Numbered from the stretch's first letter, positions 43,718 through 53,245 are shown. The stretch is 64,000 bases of DNA from Fuscovulum ytuae (GCF_029953595.1 NZ_CP124535.1:3641001-3705000); one strand, 5' to 3'. Made by a program: numbers and translations. Notes: a model not told the origin generated them from the sequence alone.

Positions 43718-43793
43718 GCCCAGATAGCTCAGTTGGTAGAGCAGCGGATTGAAAATCCGCGTGTCGCTGGTTCGATTCCGGCTCTGGGCACCA
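43718..43793 (+). tRNA. tRNA-Phe (GAA)
   Basis: 76 nt with encoded CCA. The acceptor stem GCCCAGA/TCTGGGC, D arm GCTC...GAGC, anticodon stem GCGGA/TCCGC with loop TTGAAAA (anticodon GAA), and T arm GCTGG-TTCGATT-CCGGC fold perfectly. A decayed integrase gene begins 61 bases downstream, so the 3' end has probably served as an integration site. Confidence 0.97.
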
Positions 43794-43854
43794 CCTTTTC
43801 CGCCAAGCCATTGAATAACCTCAGCTCTGTCCTTGGATAAGGCGAGCGTAGAAC

Positions 43855-44490
43855 ATGGCGGAGAACAAAGCTGCAGCCCACTCATTTGTGAAAGACGGGG
43901 TCTACTAGTTCATCAGACGCGTTCCGAACGACCTTCGGCACCATTACACCTCATCGAAAATCTCCTACTCCCTGCGAACACGGTCGGCATCAGTGGCCGC
44001 TTCCCGTGCTGTCAGGGCTGCTCAGAAGCTCGACGAGTATTGGTATCACCTCAGGATCAACGACAGCGACCTGCTGGGAAAGCACATGCTCCGTATGGCT
44101 GGGAACATCGGTGTAGCCCCTTCCGCCCTGCCGATGCCCCCTGCGGTGTCTTTAGCGGCCAGTGTCAAGCTGTCGGAGGCGGTGAGCATCTACTGGCGCC
44201 TGAAGGGCGAGGGTCGCCCCATCACCTTCCAGCGGTCCGCTAAGAGATCGTGCGGCTATGTCATCGACGTGGGCGGCGACAAGGACATCACAGCCTACAC
44301 CAAGGCGGATGCGAACGCCTTCCGCGACGATCCGCTGAGGCGTGGCCTCACGGGCAGCAGCATCACCCGCATCTTCGGCACGGTCCGGTCGGTGATCAAC
44401 TTCGCAGCCAGTGAGATCGGGATCGACGTCAGCAACCCCTTCGGAAAGGTTTACTACGACAGAAACGCCGGGGTAGAGGAGCGCGTCCCA
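43855..44490 (+). pseudogene. Broken tyrosine-integrase N-terminal part
   Basis: From the ATG at 43855 the frame reads MAENKAAAHSFVKDGVY, an in-frame TAG (43906-43908), then FIRRVPNDLRHHYTSSKISYSLRT and on through an integrase-like N-terminal domain and core-binding domain (TAYTKADANAFRDDPLRRG, RIFGTVRSVINFAASEIGID, NPFGKVYYDRNAGVEERVP). Likeness stops near 44490, so the whole catalytic domain is missing. It is the same type as the intact integrase at 32477-34051. Position directly after tRNA-Phe marks it as the relic of an island that was later deleted or overwritten. Confidence 0.75.
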
Positions 44491-44661
44491 CCCTGCACCA
44501 CCAGCGCGGAGCCCGTAGAGATGCGTGTCAGTCCAGCCCGCCGCGGCTGCGACCACCTCATGCAGCCGGTAGCGCGTGATCCTGAGCGGCCCCTTGATTT
44601 GGCGCATCGGCTGTGGGGCGACATCATGTAGGATGTTCATGAGGCTGACGATCAAGGTCAT
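44491..44661 (-). pseudogene. Fragment resembling plasmid pRiA4b ORF-3-like protein
   Basis: On the minus strand the frame beginning at 44661 includes LRITRYRLHEVVAAAAGWTD followed by THLYGLRAGG, which resembles the N-terminal beta strand and helix of the pRiA4b ORF-3-like family (pattern LHxVIQxAxGWxDxHLHxF). Likeness is confined to about 45 residues and the frame then runs into the antisense of the integrase relic. It is therefore at most a truncated gene. Confidence 0.3.
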
Positions 44662-44670
44662 GCGGCTGGC

Positions 44671-44799
44671 CTATTTCTTTCCTGACCGGGCCACCCCGGC
44701 CCAAGACCCGAGGATGGCCCCGTTAAGCAGGAACAGCGCCGAGAGTGCTATTCGCCCTCTGCGGGCTTCAACCGGATCAAGGGGCACGAGGCGATCCAT
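44671..44799 (-). pseudogene. Possible MFS transporter N-terminal fragment
   Basis: The frame from the ATG at 44799 reads MDRLVPLDPVEARRGRIALS and then ALFLLNGAILGSWAGVA before a stop. The Arg-rich start and the LNGxxxGSWA helix resemble the first membrane helix of some sugar-type MFS transporters. Only one helix remains, so this is a remnant if real. Confidence 0.25.
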
Positions 44800-45583
44800 T
44801 CGCGTAGATTGACGGTCGGACGCTGCACAGAGATTGTTGCAGGAGTGTTTGATTTCGGCGCGGCGCGCAGAGGTCTGTGTGTCTTCGTCGCCAGCGATGC
44901 TGCGGTCGTCTTCGGGCCGGAAAAAGCTGAAATCCACTCCGATTGCGCTCACTCCTCATAGACGCTTGTCAATGCAGGATCACACAAAACCACCTTGTCA
45001 CATCAAGGCCGCTAGGGGGCGTCTGCATCATCGGTACCACCTCAGGTCGAAGCCGAAATGATCAGCCTTTATCCCGATGTCGGCCAGTAGATGCGGCAAC
45101 GCTTTCGCGGGCCGGGCAAAAGCTTCATCAAGGCCCTACGGGCGCTTCTGCCTCATCAATTTGGCCGCGGCACGCGCCAGAAAATCCGGGTGGTGATCAA
45201 CGCCCGAAACTCGATGCGGTTCTGGACGGCCTGCCAATTGGTCGATTGTGCGTGGATTCTTGTGGGTGTGCTGCGTACTTGTGCGGTTGAATGGATCCAG
45301 CAGATACATCAGACCAATTGTATGTTTCATCTCTGTTATCCCCCCTTGAGTGCCAGGGCTTTGGCCTGCCACTGATGCAACATCGACAGAGCCCACGACT
45401 TGCTTTGGTCGCTAAGGAACGCGAAGTAGGCTTCCGTCTTGAGTTGAGACTGCACTGGAAATGTAGCAGGATTGTTTGACCATCAGCGGGAAGCTCGGCC
45501 AGTTCAGGGCCCGTTGGTCCATGGCGCGAGGGTGTGAGTTTCGGCGCTTGGCCGTTGGTCGGCGATGTGTTGCATAGCCTTTG
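44800..45583. other. Intergenic stretch with no supported gene
   Basis: About 0.8 kb between the gene fragments beside tRNA-Phe and the end of the winged-helix/TPR regulator. Short overlapping open frames on both strands show no ribosome site or family likeness. Read with the neighbouring fragments, this is probably decayed mobile DNA. No clear repeat or terminator is seen. Confidence 0.55.
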
Positions 45584-47206
45584 TCAGTAAGTCTGCGGGG
45601 TCTCCTCCAGCGCAGCCTCGGCCTGCGACCAGCGCATCGGGGGCGGCAAGACCTCGGGGCCGAACCGGGCGGTCAGGACCGCGCGCGGGATCTTCAGCGA
45701 GTTCTCGCGGTGCTCTGCGATGGTGAAGTGTCGTGCGCAGAGGTAGTCGGCAAAGATCAAGATGCCGCGGGCCTGTTCCACGGTCATCATTGCCAACGCC
45801 CCCTGCGCGTCGGGCGACAGCGCGTCTGGACGGCCATAGAGGATGTCGTAGAGGAATCGGATCGCAGGCCGTCGCTGGTAGAGGAGCGCCAGCACTTCGT
45901 CCAGCCGCTCGCGGTCATTGATCGCCATCAGCGCCTGACACTTGAGGCAGATGACGTAGATCTCGAATTCGGAATTCGGCTCGGCCATTGACTGCGCAAG
46001 GTCCAGCGCCTGAAGCCCTGCCTCGACCTCGCCCACGTAATAGCGCATCGCGCCCAGCGTCATCAGCGTGCTGGGCAGCGCCACAGTTGAGCGGTTGAGG
46101 TCTTCCAGAAGCTCGACCGCCATCCGCCGATAGCCGCCGCCGATGAAGAACAGAAGGTCACCGGCAGAGGCCAGAAGCGCCGGATCGTCCTGCACGAAGG
46201 GCAGGCTTCCTGTGACCAGAGCCTCGATCCCGGCCTCGTCCGCTGCCGTCGAATCCTCGCCCGCAGCGAAGATCTCCAGCCCGTGCTGGATGTATTTCGT
46301 GCGGATGTTGTTGGCCAGCATGATCCGGATGGCGTGGTCGTCCGGGCGCTCGGCGGCAAGAGCCTGGAGACGCCGATGGCTTTCGGCCCAGCCATGTGGC
46401 CCATCAGCGATAGCGAGCGAGGCGTTCTGCATCGCCACCTGCAGCGGTTCGGTCTGGACAGTACCGACTGCCAGCCCGGCCCATATCTCCGTTGCGATGC
46501 GTGCGGCGAGCGCCTCTGCTTGGGCCTGCGCGCCGTTCTCGGCGACTTGCGCACCAGCAATAGCCTCGCGACGGATGCTCAGGGTGCGTCCGGTGCGGAA
46601 CTCGGTCGCGCGAAAGACGCAGTCGAGCCCCCCGGCCCTTGTCAGAAAGGTCAGGTCGACCCCGATCACCGGGGCGTCGGCCCCAAAAGCAGACCTGTGT
46701 GGGCAGTCGGGATCAAGCACAACGCGGCGCGAGGGGCCAAAGTTCGGCGCGAGCTGGGCCACGAAGCGGTCAGCAAATTGTGTGGCCGCGGCCTGCAGGT
46801 CAGGGTCGAGGGCGCCGGTCCCGCGCACCGGGCCCACCACCACATGCGCCCCGGCGGCGGCGGGCCGCGATCCGACTGGCTTCAACAGCCACAGGTAGCC
46901 TTCGCCATAGCGCGCGCCAATCATCTGGGGGGATCGGGCATTATCGCCCAGCTTGCGGCGCAGGCGATTGATCAGGAAGTCGATGCTGCGGTCGCTGCTG
47001 TCGGAGCCGATCTCGGTGATCGCGTCCAGCAGCATGTCCCGGCTGAAAACCCGACCCGGGCGGCCGATGAGTGTGGCCAGCACACGGCGCTCGCTCCGGG
47101 TGAAGGTGATCTCGATCCCATCGTCGCGTCGAGCAGAGGTGAAATCAGGGCTGAACAACATCTGCCCATACCGCACCCACGTCTGTCCAGTTGCCTCCTC
47201 TGCCAT
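45584..47206 (-). CDS. Winged-helix (OmpR/CadC-type) regulator with C-terminal TPR-like domain
   Basis: 540 aa one-component regulator. Residues about 15-105 are an OmpR-type winged helix (FTRSERRVLATLIGRPGRVFSRDMLL, DSSDRSIDFLINRLRRKLGD, IGARYGEGYLWL). The rest is soluble and helical, with a middle region (about 130-240) and a C-terminal part (about 260-520) of TPR-like helices, as in the HilA/CadC-like adenylate-cyclase-style regulators. There is no receiver domain or membrane segment. The ATG at 47206 is preferred over the GTG at 47215. It lies 27 bases downstream of the outer-membrane barrel gene, transcribed in the same direction, and probably regulates it and the divergent VWA gene. Confidence 0.82.
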   Translation of the reverse strand: MAEEATGQTWVRYGQMLFSPDFTSARRDDGIEITFTRSERRVLATLIGRPGRVFSRDMLLDAITEIGSDSSDRSIDFLINRLRRKLGDNARSPQMIGARYGEGYLWLLKPVGSRPAAAGAHVVVGPVRGTGALDPDLQAAATQFADRFVAQLAPNFGPSRRVVLDPDCPHRSAFGADAPVIGVDLTFLTRAGGLDCVFRATEFRTGRTLSIRREAIAGAQVAENGAQAQAEALAARIATEIWAGLAVGTVQTEPLQVAMQNASLAIADGPHGWAESHRRLQALAAERPDDHAIRIMLANNIRTKYIQHGLEIFAAGEDSTAADEAGIEALVTGSLPFVQDDPALLASAGDLLFFIGGGYRRMAVELLEDLNRSTVALPSTLMTLGAMRYYVGEVEAGLQALDLAQSMAEPNSEFEIYVICLKCQALMAINDRERLDEVLALLYQRRPAIRFLYDILYGRPDALSPDAQGALAMMTVEQARGILIFADYLCARHFTIAEHRENSLKIPRAVLTARFGPEVLPPPMRWSQAEAALEETPQTY

Positions 47207-47233
47207 GACCGTCACTTTCTCGTTCGTCGCAAC

Positions 47234-48430
47234 CTACATCTTTAGTCCGAAACGCAACCAGAACCGTGGGGTTGGATCTTGCCCGGCGAAGTCATTCAGG
47301 ACCTTCGACACCGCAACCTCGCCGACCGTCCCGCCACGCAAGAACCTGACGCCAAGACTGATGCTGCTCCAGTCGTCGGTGAAGGCCGGCAGGACCGGAT
47401 TGGCCAAGTTGTGGACAATTCCGCCGTCGAGCCCTGCGAAACCCTGAACCAGCGCCTGATCCGGATTATCTGACGTCGGGACGAAAAGGTAGCGCGCAGC
47501 CTCTAACCGTCCCGCGACGCAACGGTCGCCATTCACTACCGTCTGGTCGAATCCGCGGCTGAAGGCGTTCGTCGCATAGCCGCAGCGCTCGGAAAGTGGC
47601 AGGGAGGTATCGGCCCATTGCGCGGCCAGCCCTGCGTTGATGACCCAACGCGGCGAAACAGGAAGTGACATTTCTGCCCCTGCCGAAAACCGCAGGAACT
47701 CTGAAGATGCACCGGGCAGCGATGCGAAGGGATTTACCTGAACACCGGCAGGCAAGGTGCTTAGCCCGTGCGCCAAGCTGACCCCCATCCGCGTGCGGAA
47801 GCCGAACGGCACCCCGGTCTCTCGACGGAAGCTGGCCTGGATCACCTGCAGCTCCTCGTCCAGCACGCTCCTGCCCAAGGTGGTGCCCCGGGTATTACGA
47901 GATTTGAACTCAATCGTGGCGCGCAGTGTCTTGTCTTCGGCCGGCCGCCACGTCTGCCGCAAGCCCAGGGACAGGTTTGTGCTGGACAAGCGCAGATCGA
48001 CGGCGCGGCTGACGGCACCGCCAGGCAACAGGTTGCCGTGGTCGCCACGCAGCATCCATTCCAGACCGCCACTTCCCAAAGGACTGACGTAGCCCAGCCC
48101 CAAGGCCAGAAGTTCGGCACCTCTGTCACCGCCTAGGCCACCGGGCACAAAGACCATGTCCAACTGGTCTCCGTCCGCAAAGAAATCGGGCAGAGCCAAG
48201 CTGGCCGACCAGATATCGCGGCCTACCGCAGAACTGCCATAAGTGTCGAAGGTCAAGAAGCTGGTGGTTGTATCCACCTCAGGCAAAAGCGACGTAGATC
48301 CCTGGTCAACGCCGACGGTAACCCCCTCACCCAGATCTCCAAAGAAGGTTTGCGCAATGCCGGGACCCGCCCGAACAACAAGCATCGTGGCAACAATGAC
48401 AAGACGTAATGCGACCTTCACTGAAACCAT
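47234..48430 (-). CDS. Outer-membrane beta-barrel resembling TpsB (ShlB/FhaC) without POTRA domains
   Basis: 398 aa protein from the ATG at 48430 (GTG at 48445 is an alternative). An N-terminal signal peptide ends at GIAQ. The rest is alternating beta-strand sequence resembling the TpsB barrel: TLRATIEFKSRNTRG, a G/S-rich loop LAHGLSTLPAG, and near residue 290-320 SRGFDQTVVNGDRCVAGRLEAARY, close to the RGF...GD.G...R.EL pattern of two-partner secretion transporters. The N-terminal POTRA domains (about 200 residues) are absent and the C-terminus is FWLRFGLKM. No TpsA substrate gene is adjacent. Proposed as an outer-membrane pore or export protein of uncertain substrate. Confidence 0.65.
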   Translation of the reverse strand: MVSVKVALRLVIVATMLVVRAGPGIAQTFFGDLGEGVTVGVDQGSTSLLPEVDTTTSFLTFDTYGSSAVGRDIWSASLALPDFFADGDQLDMVFVPGGLGGDRGAELLALGLGYVSPLGSGGLEWMLRGDHGNLLPGGAVSRAVDLRLSSTNLSLGLRQTWRPAEDKTLRATIEFKSRNTRGTTLGRSVLDEELQVIQASFRRETGVPFGFRTRMGVSLAHGLSTLPAGVQVNPFASLPGASSEFLRFSAGAEMSLPVSPRWVINAGLAAQWADTSLPLSERCGYATNAFSRGFDQTVVNGDRCVAGRLEAARYLFVPTSDNPDQALVQGFAGLDGGIVHNLANPVLPAFTDDWSSISLGVRFLRGGTVGEVAVSKVLNDFAGQDPTPRFWLRFGLKM

Positions 48431-48604
48431 CAGGCACCACTTCACGCAGGGGACTATTCAAGGCAAGTGTCACGTTTTTGGAAAATTATGTATCTGACAA
48501 ATACTTTTGCAACATTGGCGCCATAGCCCTGATCCTGTGCTCGATATGCCACTCTTTCGTTTGCTGGAAGCAGGGGGTCGGGTCCGGTATTCCCCGGAGG
48601 CAAC

Positions 48605-49333
48605 ATGGTTTTCCGAATTCTTGGCCCTTTTCTGATAGCACTAACGCCACTTGTTACCCTGAAGGCGGAAGCCACTCCGGTTGATTGCGCTGACATCGCG
48701 GTTGTCTTCGCAATTGACGCGTCGGGCAGCATCACGAGTGCTGATTTCCGGCTGCAAACATCGGGGCATTATCTGGCATTATTTGATCCAGACGTACTGG
48801 CCGCACTTTCAACGGTGGGCACGGTCGATCTGGCGGCGGTGTTCTGGGGGGATTCAGCCTATTCCAGCCAGGTTGTCGACTGGGTGCGGGTCAACACCGC
48901 CGAGGACGCGCAACGCTTCGCCCACAGGTTGATGGCGACGCCCCGGATGGTTTCGGGTAACACCGACATCGGCACCGGCTTGACCATCGCGCTGGACCTT
49001 ATCGAACGATCTGACCGCTGCGCCCACCGCGCGGTGATCGACTTGTCCGGCAACGGCCGTGCCACGCTTCTGGGCCGCATCTCCCGTGGCATACCGCTGG
49101 CCTTTGCGCGCCAGCGGGCCATGGACATGGGCGTGACGATCAATGCCCTTGCTATTACGACCGATGACGGGGGGCTGGCCGACTATTTCCGCCGCCACGT
49201 GATAACCGGCCATGATGCCTTCGTCATGGAGGCTGACAACCCGGACGCCTACTCCGAGGCTCTGGCCCGCAAGCTGGCGCGGGAACTTCTGTCGGCAGCG
49301 GATGCGCCTAAGGGTCGATCCGTCGGCGGCTGA
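48605..49333 (+). CDS. DUF1194/VWA-domain secreted protein
   Basis: 242 aa exported protein. The signal peptide (residues about 1-24, ending near AEA) is followed by a von Willebrand A-like domain with an intact MIDAS motif DASGS (about residue 39) and the later Thr and Asp of NTDIGTGLT and IDLSGNG. This is the DUF1194 family. The start has GGAGG 5 bases upstream. VWA domains bind protein ligands through the metal site. It diverges from the TpsB-like barrel gene across 174 AT-rich bases, which suggests a functional link with that envelope protein. Confidence 0.85.
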   Translation: MVFRILGPFLIALTPLVTLKAEATPVDCADIAVVFAIDASGSITSADFRLQTSGHYLALFDPDVLAALSTVGTVDLAAVFWGDSAYSSQVVDWVRVNTAEDAQRFAHRLMATPRMVSGNTDIGTGLTIALDLIERSDRCAHRAVIDLSGNGRATLLGRISRGIPLAFARQRAMDMGVTINALAITTDDGGLADYFRRHVITGHDAFVMEADNPDAYSEALARKLARELLSAADAPKGRSVGG

Positions 49334-49932
49334 CTGGCCTGGTAGTGGCTTGCAGGGCCCGTTTCCGCGTCCGCCTAATCCTTGTTGGCCGGCCTTGATC
49401 CACAGTGCATGGTAGTCGATCAGCGTAGCCGACGTGGGGAGAGTGAGACCGCGATCGTCTTGGATCATCGCAAATACCAGCCCGAAAAGCGCGGTCAGCA
49501 GCGCGGGAACACGGCTGCCGCGGACCTGCGTACGCCAACGGTCGGGCCATGCGTCAGGCCACTGCTACAGACGGCTTGGCCCAGCCCGAGCACGCCCATG
49601 CTTTTCCACCGCTGGTAGCAGCCCCGCCGTCACAGCAAACATCATCTGCCCGGTGATCAGCAGCCCGACGCGAAGAAGCTCCGCACCAATGTCGAACACC
49701 GCTTGCGGCCGTGAACACCGCATCTGTTCAGTGCGCCAGAACCGTCTCTGCCGCGCCTGCAAACGTCGGCTTCGTGCCCATCGCCGACGTCGCCGTACAG
49801 AATTGTGCGAACAGCATGGACGACTAATCTTGAGATGGGCGTGTCGAAACTGACCCGTACCCAACCGTCAGGAGTTACCCGTAGGTTGTGGGAAGGTCTG
49901 TGCCTCCGTAACGACCGCTTCCAATTCTCTTA
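49334..49932. other. Intergenic stretch before IS copy 1
   Basis: About 0.6 kb without a supportable gene. Minus-strand frames contain short hydrophobic runs (VPALLTALFGLVFAMI, LRVGLLITGQMMFAV) that could be pieces of a decayed membrane protein, but no complete frame or start is present. It runs directly into the left end of the first IS copy. Confidence 0.5.
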
Positions 49933-50796
49933 GGGTCATGACCCATTAATCGGGTTGAGGCCGGTCAGCCTGCGTGATTCAAGCTCCCGGACTGACGGGG
50001 GTAATGATGAGCAACCTTTTCTGGCTGACTGAAGAGCAAATGGATCGGCTGAAACCCTTCTTTCCGAAGAGCCATGGCAAGCCGCGGGTCGATGGCCAGA
50101 GGGTACTGAGTGGCAAAATCTTCCTCAATCGTAATGGCTTGCGGTGGTGCGTTGCCCGGCGCGAGTATGGGCCGCCAAAGACGCTCTACAATCGTTGGAA
50201 GCGGTGGGGCGACATGGGGGTTTTCGCCGAGATGATGGAGGGACTGGCTTCCGTGGGCGCCGAGCAGAAGACCATCATGATCGATGCGACGTATCTCAAG
50301 GCGCACCGCACGGCTTCGAGCCTGCGGAGGAAAAAGGGGGGCTAGGCGATCGGCGCGGGCGTCTGATTGGCAGAACGAAGGGCGGACTGAACACCAAGTT
50401 GCATGCCGTCACCGACGCAAAAGGACGTCCCCTGTAGTTCTTCATGACCACAGGGCATGTCAGCGACTATACCGGAGCTGCGGCCCTGTTGGGCAGTCTG
50501 CCTGCTGCCGAATGCATGATCGCGGACCGGGGTTACGACGCCGACTGGTTCCGAGATGCGTTGAAAGACAAGGGGTTACGCCCCTGCATCCCCGGCCGGA
50601 AGTCGCGCGGCAAAGCTGTCCGCTATGACAAGCGGCGCTATCGCCGCCGCAACCGCATCGAGATCATGTTCGGTCGGCTGAAAGACTGGCGAAGGGTCGC
50701 AACACGCTATGACAGATGCGCCAAGACCTTCCTATCCGCCGCAGCCCTCGCAGCAACCGTCATGTTCTCGCTTTGAAGATCAATGAGTCTGGAGCC
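49933..50796 (+). mobile_element. IS5-family (IS427-group-like) insertion sequence, copy 1
   Basis: 864-bp element. The left end begins GGGTCATGACCCATTAATC; the right end, read inward, is GGCTCCAGACTCATTGATC, matching 14 of 19 positions as imperfect terminal inverted repeats. It is flanked by TTA on the left and CAG on the right, so no duplicated target is obvious for this copy alone. About eleven bases differ from copy 2 at 53246-54109. Confidence 0.85.
50007..50776 (+). pseudogene. IS5-family transposase (OrfA/OrfB), interrupted
   Basis: OrfA (MSNLFWLTEEQMDRLKPFFP) ends at a TAG at 50343 just after the A5G6 run where a -1 frameshift would join OrfB. The DDE residues are split: Asp in MIDATYLKAH, Asp in IADRGYDAD and Glu in NRIEIMFGRLKDWRR. 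Beyond the frameshift, the fused frame meets another TAG at 50435-50437 (before FFMTTGHVSDY). That stop makes a full-length product unlikely unless it is read through or restarted at the ATG at 50444. Confidence 0.75.
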
Positions 50797-51245
50797 CAGG
50801 TCGGCCCCAATTTTCTTCCCCGGCCTTCGTACTCGCATACCTTCGCCCTCAACCTCTCAAGTCATCTTTGATTTCCCCGCGCTCTTGCCGCTGAAAGATG
50901 TTCGCGAGGGCCTGCACAGATTTTCATTGGGGCTACCGGAGTTAATTCAGCGCGCGATCCTTCATCCCCAGAATTGCAAGTGAAACCGCCCCGCCTGCCC
51001 GACAAAAAAAGCAAACTGACTTTTCCTCAATTCATGGGCAGACGTTCGCAAAGCCAATGAGCCAGACGCGCAGCATGCATTCAGATCGGTTGACGGAAAG
51101 CGTAACCTATTGTAGCAACATTCCAATGCTGACAGGAGTGTCTTGGGCCTTTGCAGATCATCTATGCAAGCGGACTCAGAGGGCCACAATAACCGCTCAG
51201 AGTTTAATAAGTGTGAATATGTTTAAATAGGGGTAGTTGAGCAAC
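50797..51245. other. Intergenic leader between IS copy 1 and the GT90 gene
   Basis: 449 bases with no supported gene. The GC content falls along it, and the last 100 bases (AATAAGTGTGAATATGTTTA-like) are AT-rich, probably holding the promoter of the following glycosyltransferase gene. No repeats are seen. Confidence 0.5.
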
Positions 51246-53183
51246 ATGGCAGCGATAGCTTCTGGAAACCTAATTTCCCCTCAGGTACGAGCCGAGTTTT
51301 ACTTCGGAACCTACGCAAACTTTGATCTTGAAAGTTACACTCGACTACTCGACGGCGCCCCTTGCAAAAAATATCAAATTGATAGGGAAATGCTTTATAC
51401 TTATCGGCGCTACGCTGCGCAGACCGGATTGGGTGGGTCTTACCGGCAGGATATGGACAGATTTTTAGAGCTTAATAGTGCGATCAATCTTCCGGTATTA
51501 GTGCTCTTTGGTGATCGGCAGCCTAACCTTGAAGTGCCAGTTTTTACTAAAACAAGGCGAGTCGGAACTCGAAATGGAATTCTATTACGTTTAAACAGGG
51601 CGCGTCACTGGAACTTCATCAATGCATTGCGCGAAGATCAGCCTTGGCAAGAAAAACTTCCGCAGGTTATATGGAGAGGTGCGCCGACTGGATACGACCG
51701 AGAAGATTCAAATCCTCGATTGCGCTTGGTGGAAAAATTTTTCGATGAATTGAACGTCGGATTCTCAGTTGGGGAGGCCCAGGGTCTTAAGTTTGATCCT
51801 TCATTTGTTAAGGGTAAAGTCACCATTTCGGAACAACTCCGTCACAAGTATATCATAAGTGTTGAAGGGAACGATGTCGCAACGAACCTTAAATGGATTC
51901 TTGCATCCAACAGTATTCCGATCATGCCCAAACCAACAATTGATAGCTGGCTGATGGAATCACTGCTAGAGCCATATGTTCACTATGTTCCAGTAAACAG
52001 AGACTTCTCCAATCTTCCAGAGGTTTTGGACTGGTGTCGAGACCATGATGAAGATTGTCGTCAAATCTCTGAGAACGGGAGAAATTACATGCAGCACTTT
52101 GATGAGGCTGCTGACTTGGAGATTGAAAAGAGAATTTTCGCAATGTTCCGTGAATTAACTGACGGGAGAGCGACAATGGTGGCCCGCGAAGCGAAGCAGA
52201 CAGAACGAATTATTGCTCTTGAAGCTGGCTTGAAATCAGAGCCGGATCGCATTGATGCCTATGGTGATCCCTATTATCTAAAAGAGTTGGTTCGGCAGTT
52301 AATTTCCGAGAATCGCTGGGAAGATGCGATAAAAATGATCCCAGTCTGTGAAAAATCGGGACCTAAAGGATGGTATCATATCCTGTTTGCTCGCGGCCTT
52401 GATCTAGCTGGTAAAAATGACGAGGCGCTACGTCATTGGAGGGCGTTTGCAGCCGACCGGCCAAGACACGTTGAAGCTAACCTGCGCCTGCGCAACCTGC
52501 GGGGGCTTGAGAAAATACCCAGCCCATTCCGAGAAATTCTCTCAAAAGTGCCACAGTTTCCGGTGGAGACAGTATTCGATGTGGGTGCTAATACTGGACA
52601 ATCCTGCATTCCTTACCATAAAGCTTTTCAAACTGCGCGCATTCATGCCTTCGAACCACTTCCGGAACGCTTCGGTTTGCTCTGCGAGCGAATTCGAGAG
52701 GAGGCTCGGCCAGCTTCTGGAGCGGTCATCCCGCATAACATCGCATTAAGCGATCGTGTGGGCTCTATGAGATTTTCGAAAATGGGCCACTCAACGGAAA
52801 ATCAAGCCGTAAATCAAGCAGTCGATCCAAGCCGCAGTGGAGAGGCTCAGGAGGTGCAAGCAGACACGCTTGAAGGGTTTTGCAAGAAAAACGGTATTGC
52901 AAAAATCGATGTTCTGAAGATTGATACCGGAGGCCACGATCTTGCAGTCTTGCGCGGCGGCGCAGCAATGCTTTCGGAAGTTGGCTTTATCCAGTGTGAA
53001 GCCAGTGCTAACCTTTACAATAAGTTTCACAATTCTTATGTGGAAATATTTGAGTACCTATCAGCTCGCAACTTTTTTCTATTCGATATTCACGGTTTAA
53101 CCTACGAGCCGTCCAATGACGGCTATCCAGTGCTGCGTCGATTTTATCCAATTTTTGTAAATGGAAGGCTTGTTGACCTTTGA
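51246..53183 (+). CDS. GT90 (CAP10-like) glycosyltransferase fused to FkbM methyltransferase
   Basis: 645 aa protein from the ATG at 51246 (TTG at 51237 possible; neither has a good ribosome site). Residues about 30-300 resemble the CAP10/GT90 family: PQVIWRGAPTGYDR, NPRLRLVEKFF, EQLRHKYIISVEGNDVATNLKWIL and SWLMESLLEPYVHYVPV. A short TPR-like helical stretch (about 335-405) links to a FkbM-type methyltransferase (about 438-640: ETVFDVGANTGQS, AFEPLPERFGLL, DTLEGFC, DVLKIDTGGHDLAVLRG). It probably builds and methylates a surface polysaccharide. The gene is AT-rich, unlike the chromosome, and lies between two IS copies. Confidence 0.82.
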   Translation: MAAIASGNLISPQVRAEFYFGTYANFDLESYTRLLDGAPCKKYQIDREMLYTYRRYAAQTGLGGSYRQDMDRFLELNSAINLPVLVLFGDRQPNLEVPVFTKTRRVGTRNGILLRLNRARHWNFINALREDQPWQEKLPQVIWRGAPTGYDREDSNPRLRLVEKFFDELNVGFSVGEAQGLKFDPSFVKGKVTISEQLRHKYIISVEGNDVATNLKWILASNSIPIMPKPTIDSWLMESLLEPYVHYVPVNRDFSNLPEVLDWCRDHDEDCRQISENGRNYMQHFDEAADLEIEKRIFAMFRELTDGRATMVAREAKQTERIIALEAGLKSEPDRIDAYGDPYYLKELVRQLISENRWEDAIKMIPVCEKSGPKGWYHILFARGLDLAGKNDEALRHWRAFAADRPRHVEANLRLRNLRGLEKIPSPFREILSKVPQFPVETVFDVGANTGQSCIPYHKAFQTARIHAFEPLPERFGLLCERIREEARPASGAVIPHNIALSDRVGSMRFSKMGHSTENQAVNQAVDPSRSGEAQEVQADTLEGFCKKNGIAKIDVLKIDTGGHDLAVLRGGAAMLSEVGFIQCEASANLYNKFHNSYVEIFEYLSARNFFLFDIHGLTYEPSNDGYPVLRRFYPIFVNGRLVDL

Positions 53184-53245
53184 AGGTTTTTGGAGAGTTT
53201 GTCTGCGGTCAGTATTCATTGAGTTCGCCTCTGTGGCTTGGTCTA

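Noticed and set aside
45136-45396. Short frames on both strands between 44.8 and 45.6 kb.
   Set aside because: They have no ribosome site, no recognisable family and composition typical of non-coding decayed DNA.
50007-50776. The two transposase reading frames as an active programmed-frameshift OrfAB.
   Set aside because: The frameshift run is present, but both copies have a TAG in the OrfB frame after it, so an intact fused product is not expected.
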